Of a stretch of 64,000 nucleotides of DNA, positions 27,829-37,734 are shown piece by piece. How positions within the stretch are numbered: the first letter of the stretch is position 1; each line of letters opens with the position of its first letter. The position numbers were made by a program, and so were the translations under genes. Origin of the DNA: Turnera subulata (lineage: Eukaryota > Streptophyta > Magnoliopsida > Malpighiales > Passifloraceae); assembly GCA_028386065.3 (NCBI GenBank), contig JAKUCV010002842.1, positions 36,027 through 100,026 on the forward strand, in the 5' to 3' direction. The notes under the pieces were generated by a model. It ran no database searches, was not told where the DNA came from, and worked only from the letters and a program-made list of their open reading frames with translations.

Positions 27829-30800
27829 TGTAACAGCCCGGGTAAAATTCTTGATTTTACCGGACTGTAGAAATTGTTTTACCGTGATTTACTGTTGAAT
27901 TAATCTTGGGTAATTAATTCAAGGTAAATCGGGAGTCGTTTTTTCGAAACCGAGAGTTTTCCCGCGCTCGTGAGTTTCCCGCGGAATTTTCGAACCTAAG
28001 TTGGTATCTTTCGGGTTCCGGAATTTCTCGGAAAATCACACCGGAAAATAACTACGGGGTATCGATTATTTTCTGGTCCGGTTTGGACACGCCTGCACAC
28101 AATAATGCAGGCGACGTCTTTTCCTTTTTCTTCCTATGCACCTGTGAGTTTTTGCCGGTTCCTGTGTGCTCGTGATGTAGGCCTGTGTCGCTCCTGTGAT
28201 GTTCCCCTGCAAACACAAAATCACACACCACTCACGCCTCCTCTTCTCCATGCTTTTTCTTTTCCTTGCAAAACTAGTTTTGCTTTCTTCTTCACCAGCT
28301 AAAAAAAAAAAAACCACTACCAGTTATCGTTCTTTCTTCTGCAATCAAAAAAAGAAAAAGAAAGCCATCACCCAGTTTTCTTCAACCTCACTGCCTGCAA
28401 AAACCATAATCATCTTTTCCTATTTTCCTGCAAACTGCTCAAACTCAGTATACAACATAATCCAGTATAGGATAAAAAAAAAAAACAAACAAAACAAACA
28501 AGGAAACACACAACCCGCCCTCATCCTTGCTTCTCCTTTCACCGCGCCGACCAAACCAACCGGGCCGCCTGCACCAGCAGTCACCACAAGCCACCGCCGC
28601 CATCATCTTCACCTTTCCATCCTTGTTCTCCGTCGCCGCCAGTGGTGACAAGCCGAGCAGGACGCAGCCATCGCCCCTTCTTTCTTCCTCGACGAGCGCC
28701 GCCCTCCTCCCTGTTACGGAGCAACGCCGCCACCGTCGTGCCGAGCTCACGCCGCCCGTCTCCTCCCCTCTCTACTGCTCGAAGCAATCGTTGTCCACCC
28801 ACACTGCCGACGCGCCACCAACGACAGAGACCCGGCGACCCGTTTAGGAGATTGGTTCATCGCCGACGGCTCTTCCTCCGCCCATGTCCGTCGCCGATCT
28901 GCTGCACGTTGTCACCGGAAGTCACCTGCAGTCAAGCCGCGCCGCCCTCGCCTCCTTTCCGCCGTTCGTCCGGTGCCGCGGCGCCATCTGCAACCTTTAA
29001 GGTGTGCAGCCTGCTTGAAGGTGAACACGACCCGGATCCTTGCGGGTCGACCCGAACAATTGACGGGTTAGGGGTTTAGCTTGGGCTGTGAGGTTGAGGC
29101 TTGGGCTGGGCCTTGGCTGGTGGGCTGCTGGCTGTGCGCGGGCCTGCTCACGCGGGCCTGCTGCTGGTCTAGGCAGCCTTGACACCTGGGCCTGCCCTTG
29201 GGCCCTGACCTAGGCTGAAAATCTGGTCCAGTCCATTTTAATTAAAAATACATATCTGGGAAATAATAATAATAATACTAATAGTAATAATAATAATAAT
29301 AATAACAATAATATGGCTGATAATTATATTTTCTGGAAAAAAAATAAAAAAATGTATTACAAGATATATTTTTAGGAAATAAAATAATTACTTAGACATA
29401 TTATTTTGGGAAATTAAGGTAACTATATTATGGTTTTTGTTAATAATAGGGTAAGGATGAGTTATAGTATTTTGGAGGGGTATACACATACACATATATA
29501 GTTATACTTTCTAGGAAATAAATAAATATAAATAATAATAAAAGATTACATTTTATGAAAATAAATATGATATAATGTTGCTAATAATATTTTTGATTTA
29601 ATAGTTTTGGAAGTACCTACGTAACCTTAGAATATATATATATGGTACATGCTAATAACTGTGGAAATAAATACCATAACATAGTATTGAGAAATTAAGG
29701 TTAAGTATATAATTTATACTACGGAATAATTATTTTGATGATACTATTAACATATGGATATATATAAATATACATCTACAAATTATTGTCGTTTTCTAGA
29801 AAATTATTGGTAAGAATATATGTTATAAGAAATGATTATTTTCATGAGAAATATTTTGGAAAGACTAGTAACGAAGTGTTAAATACCGAAGTATTAATCG
29901 GATATACGTACAATATATTTTATTTACGAAAAAGGAATTAAAAACGATTAAAGATAATTTTATGAAATATAACCGAAGGGGGGGTTTAATTTATAATTTA
30001 TGGCATCATAGTATACCGATTATGTGCATTTATGTGAGTATGTGTTGTTTTGTGCATAGGTTTGGATATCGGGCAGTTTCCCGAGGAGCCGGCGTCGGAC
30101 CGGTCATAGTTTCCGGAGTTGAGTAATCGGCCAAGGTGAGGATGGATAACCCTTGATATGTGCCCGTAATACTGTGTTTGTTTTGTTGTAAGATTGAACT
30201 GCTGAATTGATAATGTCTGTTATTTGGTTGCTGTGGAATTTGTTGATGAGATGATGACTGTTGGTTGATTGACTGCTATGATGTTGTCGTTGTTGTTAAT
30301 GTTAGACTGTGATATTGGTTTTGTGATATTGTGTTGAGAGTTATGATGAACTGTCAATGTGGATAATTGTGTGTTTTGTTGTTTGAATGAACTACTGAGA
30401 GGGTCATTGTTGGATATTTGACTGTTATGGTTATTGAAGTTGCTGTTGTTGGACTGTGCTATTGGTCGTGTGGATATTGTGATGAATTGTTGATTGTGAA
30501 TAATTGATGCTATATGTACTGTTGGTGGATATTTGGTAATATGGAATTGTATTGGGTATTTGGCAGCTATGGTGATTGTTGTTGTTGTTGCTATGATGTT
30601 GATTTGCTCGATTGAACCGTTGTATGATTGTTGTTGGTTTATTGGAAACTGTGTTGTGATTAGATAATTGGAATAAACTATTGACTGTGGATAATTGGGA
30701 AATGGAAATTGGAAATTGGAATTGGAATTGATATGAGATGATGATATATGTGGGAAGTAGTGGTACGACCCGATGGTTTGAAAATTAATTCTGTGATGCT

Positions 30801-31824
30801 ATGGTCGGTTACTTGGTTTGGATACTTGATTTGATTGGCATGTTGATGCCTGTGGTTGGGGTATACCAAATACCCAGTGGCTCGGATATGCCGAATATCC
30901 GCAGTGGCTCAGATATGCCGAATATCTGGTTAGCATGTTGTTGTCTGTGGTTGGGGTATACCAAATACCCAGTGGCTCGGATATGCCAAATATCCGCAGT
31001 GGCTCGGATATGCCGAATATCCGCAGTGGCTCAGATATGCCGAATATCTGGTTAGCATGTTGTTGCCTGAGGTTGGGGTATACCGAATACCCAGTGGTTT
31101 GGATATACCAAATATCCAGGATTTGAGATGTTGATTGGTTTGACCTAGCATCAGGAATTAATTGATAACCAGGTACGACCCTAGCTTGTCCAGTGACGGG
31201 GCCCGGAAGATAAAATTGGTAATAAAAATAATTAAGCATTCATTGGTCTTGATATAGTTTTTATGGTAATTTACTTGTAATGTGATTGGTTGAGCTTGAT
31301 GTGATTGGATGAGAGTCCTCTGTCGTGTTGTTTGCGATGATTTCCTCTGTTGTGTTGCTTGAGTTGTAATCCACTGTTATGTTGTTTGTGACAGATTCAT
31401 CTGATTTGATTGTTGTGTTTACCTCGAAAGTGTTATGGTTGAATATATCACTGTTTATCTTTCGTCGGTGAGCGTTTCGGACTCACCCCTCGCCTGCGGG
31501 GTTTCATCCCGTAGGATGAGTTGTTTCGTGTACAGGCTTAGTGCATTCCAGACAGGCTGCGGCATTTCCCTTGGACAGGCTTGGATCCATAGATTGCATG
31601 TGTCGCATACAGTGTCTATGTGAGTTTTGTTAAGTCTTCCGCTGTGCAATGTTTTCGCTGTTATTGGGCCAATGGGCCAGTATTGTATTTACGATGTTCA
31701 CTATTTTGGGCCCTTGGGCCGAGTTTATGTTGTCCACACTGTATGCTTGGGCTATGTTGGGTCGGGTAGTCACAGTTCCGGCACGTGTTTACTGTGTACG
31801 GTAAATACGGGTCGGGGCGTCTCA
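27829..31824 (+). mobile_element. Gypsy (Tekay/Del-like) solo LTR nested in Copia-1, TSD ATGTT
   Basis: The 3996-bp insertion starts TGTAACAGCCCGGGTAAAAT and ends GGGTCGGGGCGTCTCA, flanked by ATGTT at 27824-27828 and 31825-31829. The Copia-2 sequence lacks it at the matching place (near 40920), which confirms the insertion. Other copies of the same LTR lie at 56479-60727 (minus) and 63195 onward (plus). It contains a GC-rich segment (about 28500-29220), an (AAT)n tract near 29264-29310, and a micro-hairpin array at 30859-31118. The single LTR without internal region fits LTR-LTR recombination. Lineage assignment rests on the polypurine-tract context seen next to the 60727 copy. Confidence 0.9.
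30859..31118 (+). repeat. Array of nine micro-hairpins with RCCRA loops in the Gypsy LTR
   Basis: Perfect 6-7-bp stems, each with a 5-nt loop: 30859-30875, 30883-30901, 30910-30928, 30954-30970, 30978-30996, 31005-31023, 31032-31050, 31076-31092, 31100-31118. Stem arms are GGGTAT/ATACCC, CGGATAT/ATATCCG, CAGATAT/ATATCTG and TGGATAT/ATATCCA; loops are ACCAA, GCCGA, GCCAA or ACCGA. Larger duplicated blocks carry groups of hairpins. Confidence 0.95.
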
Positions 31825-32190
31825 ATGTTAATTGAAAGCCCTTAAAATTTCCGGAAGAAATTTGTTATGGGCATTGAATGCATTTTAAATGCAAATTGTT
31901 TGGCAGACGCAATAAAAAGCGAATATATAGCAAAGACTGGATGTCTTACTGCCAAAAGATCCCGCAGACCTTTGAGGAAAATTGAAGAAAGATGTTGTAT
32001 GACCACCAGAAGGTGGATATTGTATGACCATCCGATGATGGATACTGTTATTATCTTGCTTACCCTGAAGGTGCAAGCCAGTATATATTGAATAATTTTA
32101 ATTTATGTTTCAGTTTTATTATTATGTGCCATTTATTTTATTTTATTTACTTTACAGCATTTTATCATCGTTTCTAGAATAATGGCTCAG

Positions 32191-32418
32191 GCATTTGTCC
32201 TGAAGACAATGCAAGTTGACATCCAAGGGGGAGAATTATATGTGTGGATGTCAACTATTTCACATATCAAGTGATAGTATAATCTCGAAATAAAAAAAAA
32301 AAATTAATACGCTCCAGAAGAGCATAAGTTGGAATATGTTCCTGAAGAACATATGCTTTACTATGATCTAGAAGATCATATATTTACGCTCTGGAAGAGC
32401 TAATACTCTTGAAGAGTA
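32191..32418 (+). repeat. Copia-1 micro-hairpin array A (NNGAA loops)
   Basis: Consecutive hairpins: GCATTTGTC/GACAATGC with loop CTGAA (32191-32212, one bulged T), GCTC/GAGC loop CAGAA (32311-32323), ATATGTTC/GAACATAT loop CTGAA (32334-32354), TATGATC/GATCATA loop TAGAA (32362-32380), GCTC/GAGC loop TGGAA (32388-32400), TACTC/GAGTA loop TTGAA (32404-32418). Related ones upstream: AAGAC/GTCTT (31933-31947), CCACC/GGTGG (32003-32016), CCATC/GATGG (32028-32041). Confidence 0.9.
32215..32255 (+). repeat. 10-bp stem enclosing a PPT-like tract
   Basis: GTTGACATCC (32215-32224) and GGATGTCAAC (32246-32255) form a perfect 10-bp inverted repeat. CAAGGGGGAG (32224-32233) begins at the last base of the left arm and runs into the loop; it is the same 10-mer as the polypurine tract at 36941-36950. 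Copia-2 keeps both (CAAGGGGGAG at 41340-41349). Confidence 0.85.
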
Positions 32419-32643
32419 CAGAAATCCCCATTTACAGTAGTAAAAGAGATTATTATGGATCCCGTTGAATTGACTCTACTCTATTCCCTGAAGCGAATAA
32501 GACAGTATAATTAATTGTGCTTATGGCCCTGGATGAGGTTTTAATGGCAAAGGGAAAATATGCATATTATTATTGCATAATGGATCCATAACTGGAGAAC
32601 ATTCAAAGAGGAATTGTCCTCATAGATAAGTTTATACAGATAT

Positions 32644-33327
32644 TTATCTGTTGGGTACAACATTGACTCTAAAACTCTGAGCCTTGTTGTTGATGTTGAC
32701 CCTAACACTGTCGTTCCAGAAGAACCACATACCACCCATGTTGTTTTCTCCAGGTATCTCAAACCGATTCGTTGCAGGAAAACGGAGTGGGATTACACCA
32801 TGATTTTCTCCTGCTTGCCACAAAGTCTCAGTAATCAGTACCATGTTGGGCTTGTACTGATTCTTCAGATCCCTTAAGGTACGCACAAAATCTTGGGACC
32901 TTCTTGCTACACCCCTGAAATTCCATAGTAGAAGTCGTACCTTAGGCCATGTAGGTGGTAACCCAGTCACCCTTGGGACGCTCCGAGCCATCATGAAAAC
33001 CTGATAATAACTGCTTTGATTTAAAATTTGACATGAAGGCTCTAGCAGAAAATCCTGCAGTCTATTAGATATGAAAAACATAATAGAGTTAGCCGAGCCA
33101 TAAAAGGAAGCCCTTAGATTGCTTTGGTCCTCTAGGAAGAATGTTTCTTCCATAGGAGTTACAAAGAATCTAGATGAATAAAGTTCATCAACAAACACTA
33201 AACGAGGAATTCTCGCCAGATCATTCGGTAATTCCTCTTGCTGCTCATTCACCATGCTATAAGCTAACCTATTCCTTCTTCCTAGAGAGGCACCCTCAAC
33301 AAAGAAAACAGTAGCCGGGGAAGGCAT
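32644..33327 (-). CDS. Antisense gene of Copia-1: 227-aa protein ending in half an APE endonuclease domain
   Basis: Intact 684-nt frame, opposite to the host retrotransposon. Residues 1 to ~124 have no family I recognise (FFVEGASLGRRNRLAYSMVN, VDELYSSRFFVTPMEE, GSANSIMFFI). Residues ~126-212 match the N-terminal half of plant LINE-type AP endonucleases: RLLLWNFRGVARR with the candidate catalytic Asn136, NMVLITETLW with the metal-binding Glu167, and GGMWFFWNDSVRVNI. The second half, with the catalytic Asp and His, is absent, so nuclease activity is unlikely. Phe137 replaces the usual Cys. A TATA-like element (rc of 33391-33395) lies about 64 bp upstream. Copies with the same length occur at 41757-42440 and 62211-62894. 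The function is unknown. Confidence 0.85.
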   Translation of the reverse strand: MPSPATVFFVEGASLGRRNRLAYSMVNEQQEELPNDLARIPRLVFVDELYSSRFFVTPMEETFFLEDQSNLRASFYGSANSIMFFISNRLQDFLLEPSCQILNQSSYYQVFMMARSVPRVTGLPPTWPKVRLLLWNFRGVARRSQDFVRTLRDLKNQYKPNMVLITETLWQAGENHGVIPLRFPATNRFEIPGENNMGGMWFFWNDSVRVNINNKAQSFRVNVVPNR

Positions 33328-33390
33328 TTTTCTTGTCTCGTTGAGTTTTCTGAGTTTTCTGCATCTTCCTGTCTCAATCGCCTCCCCTTC

Positions 33391-33395
33391 TTATA
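33391..33395 (-). promoter_or_regulatory. Candidate TATA box of the antisense gene (Copia-1 copy)
   Basis: On the minus strand the sequence reads TATAAGAAGGGGAGGCG about 64 bp before the ATG. The same core appears at the other two copies of this gene (TATAAAAGGGGAGGCGG in Copia-2, TATAAAAGGGGAAGCGG in the LARD). Confidence 0.65.
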
Positions 33396-33642
33396 GTCTG
33401 AGATTAGACAGCTAGGTGTCAGTTTTTCAAATGTGGACTCTTTTTCTGTCTCCGAAAAGATCCAGAAGATTTTTCGGTAATTAAAAACTTTGCATTATTT
33501 GTCAGTAAGCTCCAAAGTTGTTTTTGAAAAATTTTGCTCAATAATTCTGATCTTTTCCGACATGAGTGACAGATATATGCCTAAAATAGGCACATATATT
33601 GCAGCCTGAAGCTAGCAATCTAAGTTATTAAACTTACCATAT

Positions 33643-33873
33643 CCAGCCAGATGCTGGAATGCACTAGCCTAAAGCTAGCAATTTTTAAGTGTTTAAATAC
33701 ACAGTTTGCACAGCCCGAAGCTGAGACCAACTAGAAGTTGGCTGATAAATATGTAATTTATAGCTAGTATGCCCCTGCCAGAAGCTGGTAAATAATCTTC
33801 CTAAGTCATCATATCCAGCCTAAAGCTGGCATATATATATAGCAGCCTGAAGCTGGCACCAACTTGATGTTGG
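33643..33873 (+). repeat. Copia-1 micro-hairpin array B
   Basis: Hairpins with 4-5-bp perfect stems and 5-nt loops: CCAGC/GCTGG (33643-33657), CTAGC/GCTAG (33664-33678), CAGC/GCTG (33711-33723), CCAAC/GTTGG (33727-33741), CCAGC/GCTGG (33815-33829), CAGC/GCTG (33843-33855), CCAAC/GTTGG (33859-33873). Loops are CAGAT, CTAAA, CCGAA, TAGAA, CTAAA, CTGAA and TTGAT. The array lies between the antisense gene and the integrase remnant. Confidence 0.88.
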
Positions 33874-34174
33874 TACATGGACATATTATTTGGTTTGACC
33901 GATTGGGCCATCCCGGGTCAATAATGTTGCACAAAATTTATTTGGTCATTCATTGAAAAACCAAAAGTTTTTACAATCAATGAATTTCCATGTATTTGTT
34001 TGCTACGAAATTAATAATACGGCCTTCCTAAGATGAGATTGGCCTAGACCAGCAAGTTTGGGATTAATTCTGGGATATGAACGCGGACTGATAAATCCGC
34101 TGTGTTGACCATCTAGGTAATTTTTACGATGCATCGACTAGATGGTCCATTGTGTGCGCAAGTTGGCATTGTGC

Positions 34175-35018
34175 GCACTTGTTTTAATGATTAAGCCACT
34201 TGCGGGTACATATCCCTAATTATGTTATTAGACTATATGTCTAAATAATGCTGGTATATTTCTTCAATGGATAATGTATATCATTGGAAATAAACCCAAA
34301 CAGATCTGGGGGAACATTGACAATTGATTGCAGGACCATTGATGAAATATGACTATTTGANNNNNNNNNNNNNNNNNNNNNNNNNNNNNNNNNNNNNNNN
34401 NNNNNNNNNNNNNNNNNNNNNNNNNNNNNNNNNNNNNNNNNNNNNNNNNNNNNNNNNNNNNNNNNNNNNNNNNNNNNNNNNNNNNNNNNNNNNNNNNNNN
34501 NNNNNNNNNNNNNNNNNNNNNNNNNNNNNNNNNNNNNNNNNNNNNNNNNNNNNNNNNNNNNNNNNNNNNNNNNNNNNNNNNNNNNNNNNNNNNNNNNNNN
34601 NNNNNNNNNNNNNNNNNNNNNNNNNNNNNNNNNNNNNNNNNNNNNNNNNNNNNNNNNNNNNNNNNNNNNNNNNNNNNNNNNNNNNNNNNNNNNNNNNNNN
34701 NNNNNNNNNNNNNNNNNNNNNNNNNNNNNNNNNNNNNNNNNNNNNNNNNNNNNNNNNNNNNNNNNNNNNNNNNNNNNNNNNNNNNNNNNNNNNNNNNNNN
34801 NNNNNNNNNNNNNNNNNNNNNNNNNNNNNNNNGCACTTGTTTTAATGATTAAGCCACTTGCGGGTACATATCCCTAATTATGTTATTAGACTATATGTCT
34901 AAATAATGCTGGTATATTTCTTCAATGGATAATGTATATCATTGGAAATAAACCCAAACAGATCTGGGGGAACATTGACAATTGATTGCAGGACCATTGA
35001 TGAAATATGACTATTTGA
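34175..35018. other. Assembly gap flanked by a 186-bp identical duplication
   Basis: N bases fill 34361-34832 (472). The 186 bp before the gap (34175-34360) and the 186 bp after it (34833-35018) are the same sequence. Copia-2 runs through the matching region near 43160-43350 with one copy and no insert. Confidence 0.92.
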
Positions 35019-36940
35019 GAAAATGGTATTTTACATGTAGCAACACTTATGTGCATCAAGCCAAACAAAAGGTCTCCCCATTTAATTGGTTCATGGTCAC
35101 TAGTAACACCCATCTTCGGACCATTGGTTATACAGTATATAATGCTCCACCATAGCATAGTAAAATTGGTCCTTAAAGAAGGTTGTGAATAGATGTTGGG
35201 TATAAAAATCTCCATCAATTACAAAGTAATTAAAACCATTGATTAATGATTCGAGATTTGTTTATTGTTAATTTGGTGAAAGAGTTTACCTAACATCAGG
35301 TGGAAAAAATAAGCAACTGGATCAAGATATTATTGAAATACATTATCAATATATAGTTGTTGATCCTCAAACAAATTTGTGTGAACATGAAGTTCAGAAG
35401 ATGATTCATTTGCAACATATTAGTAAGTCAATTGCCAGACATATTTATTGATTTGAAAAGTGTGACCATACCAGCTGCATATGCTCCTGTTCAAATTAAT
35501 ATTCCAGAAAAACAAGTATAGTATGCAAATGAGTCTAAAGTACGCATAAAGCGTAGAATATACTCGGTTCCAAAAGAAAAGAAATTCTCGATAGAGAAAA
35601 AGGAGCAAAGAGATAAGATGACCCTAGAAAGAAAATAAGGCCTCCAGTAGAGGTTTGTATTAAAATTCCTCAAGAAGAGGAAAATCCTCCAAAAGAGGTT
35701 TTCTGGCACAGATTGATAAAGTTTCAGAAGTAACACAGATATCTGAAATAAATGAAAATGATGAGATCTCAATTACAGTGTCAGGAATGTGATGGAACCG
35801 ACGTGAAATAACCGTCGACGGAATATTTGTTTTATTTATAATATAGAGCTAAATAAAAATGAGGATCATGAACCTACATTGATGAATGTAGGCGCAAAAA
35901 CGATTGGCCAAAAATAAGAGAAATATAATTAAGGCTGTGTTGGACTTGCTTGTGAAGCGAGAAATTTTCGGACCTGTAGTCCATACACCAGATGGTGTAA
36001 AATTGATCAGTCGTAAAAAGGGTATTTGTGCGAAAAGATAATGAGATATAAAAGCTCGGTTTTTATAGCACAAGGTTTTACCCAAATGACCTGATATTAA
36101 TTATGAGTAGATGCATTCCCCTGTGGTGGATGCAATTATTTTTATAAGCCTGGCATTATATGAAAAGAATTAGAAATGCATCAAATGAATGCTTTTACAG
36201 CCTACTATGGATCCATAAGTCGTGAAATATACATGAAGATCCCTGAAGGATCCAAGCTGTCTGAAGCAACTAATTCCCGGGAAATTACAAAATTTGGAGT
36301 TAATCTTTACATGATCATTATGAGTATGGATAAATTTATGTTGATATGTTTACACTAACCTTGAGGTCTTCTTCGAAGGTTTATGGCACGATAATCTGTC
36401 CAGGACCTCATGGGACAGATTCATGTTATACATAACGAACATTGTATTTCGGACTTGCTTTTGCTATAAATACATATTCTATTATCTTGGTATATGGAAT
36501 TATTTTAACCTTGTGAGGCCAAGGTGCATCTAGTTGGTTTTGCAGATGTAGATCTTTTATTTGATCCACACAAGCACAGGCAGATACATCAAGTATCATT
36601 GTGACCAAAAAACAAAGTATCGTTGTTGCCTCTTCAAATAATGGAGAAATTGTGTTCATACATGAAGTTAGCCGAGAATGTGCTTGGCTAAGATCGATAA
36701 TGCAGCATAGTCAAGATTCATATGGATTAGTTAGCGAGGAAGAAGTTCCAATGACGATTTATGAAGATAATGCTAGCTGGAGGATTCGAGATATCAAGGG
36801 ATGCGAAAATCAGGGGGAGTAGAATACGCACTGCACTCTTTTTTCCTTCACCAAGTTTTTGTCCCAATGGGTTTTTCTTGGTAAGGTTTTTAACGAGGCA
36901 ATACTTCCTAAGCGTATTCTATCAAAGGTGCAATGACATT

Positions 36941-36950
36941 CAAGGGGGAG
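36941..36950 (+). other. Polypurine tract of Copia-1
   Basis: CAAGGGGGAG directly abuts the right LTR and would prime plus-strand DNA synthesis. Confidence 0.85.
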
Positions 36951-37412
36951 TGTTATAAATAAATTATGGTGAATGTCATTGTTACCATCCAGTAAAACTC
37001 ATTTTTACCATACCCGAATTCACCCTCGGTAAATACTTTACCCATACACCAAACTTCTACTTGGAATTATCTCTTTGGCTAATTATCCTCCATAATTCCG
37101 TTTGTCCTAATCCTAATATCATCTTCCTTTACCTAACATCCCTTTGATTTTATCCTTTTAAATTAATCATTCTTATTTATTTTTATCCTCCCATTTCCAA
37201 CTATAAATACCCCTTCATTCCTTCACTTTCATACACTTACAACCCACCATAAATTTCACTCTCTTCTCATTCCATACACTTCTCTTCCAATCTCCCTCCT
37301 TCTAAATTTATTATTCTCCTACATATTATTATTAAAAGTGTATTATTATTACCAAAATTGTATTATTACCTTGATCAAGTTTGTAGTGAAAATCTCCCCC
37401 AATTTTATAACA
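36951..37412 (+). repeat. Copia-1 right LTR (462 bp)
   Basis: Starts TGTTATAAATAA, ends TTTTATAACA. Compared with the left LTR it has scattered substitutions and lacks about 25 bases near the end. Confidence 0.95.
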
Positions 37413-37417
37413 ATTAT

Positions 37418-37734
37418 CCTTTTTTTTTTCTTTTTTTCTCTGGGTAATTGGTAATTCGAGTTTTATATTTTCGCTTTCGTCAGCTTTGTTTGGGCTTTTG
37501 GTTGTGGTCCGAATTTGGGATTAGAGATTTGTTTTGTTGGGCTTACCTTTAGGGTTCATTTCAGTTCTCTGGTAAATAAATTCAAGGTGATATTGATGGG
37601 GCAAATGTTGGGCCTAAATCTCTCATTATGGGTAATACGAACTATAGGGTCCAAGCCTAATACAATAGCCCAAAGGCGAGACCGACACTTAAATTGTACA
37701 CCCGAGATTTGCGAATTTAATATCTCACTGTATA
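37418..37734. other. Spacer between Copia-1 and the Helitron
   Basis: AT-rich pre-insertion host or older transposon DNA; no feature recognised. Confidence 0.45.

Larger units (their letters stand above)
26786..37412 (+). mobile_element. Copia-1: non-autonomous Ty1/copia LTR retrotransposon, TSD ATTAT
   Basis: LTRs at 26786-27272 and 36951-37412 begin TGTTATAAATAA and end TTTTATAACA, flanked by ATTAT at 26781-26785 and 37413-37417. A polypurine tract (CAAGGGGGAG, 36941-36950) precedes the right LTR, so the element is on the plus strand. The LTRs contain a TATA box (CTATAAATACCCC). Internal coding sequence is degraded: GAG-pre-integrase and integrase remnants (for example RLGHPGSIM near 33900 and ASTRWS near 34130), a reverse transcriptase remnant (SREIYMKIPEGSK near 36215) and an RNase H remnant (SRECAWLRSIM near 36670). 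A Gypsy solo LTR is nested at 27829-31824, and a gene runs antisense at 32644-33327. Confidence 0.95.

Noticed and set aside
28445..29185. Open frames in the GC-rich part of the solo LTR
   Set aside because: Same compositional effect; equivalent region in other LTR copies has unrelated translations.
32311..32418. Regularly spaced palindromes that might suggest a CRISPR-like array
   Set aside because: Stems differ from unit to unit, there are no constant repeats or spacers, and the host is a plant retrotransposon.
35640..35700. CCTC/GAGG hairpins as part of the micro-hairpin arrays
   Set aside because: They fall in the decayed Copia pol region, where Pro-x-Glu-Glu codons alone can give this pattern; not counted.
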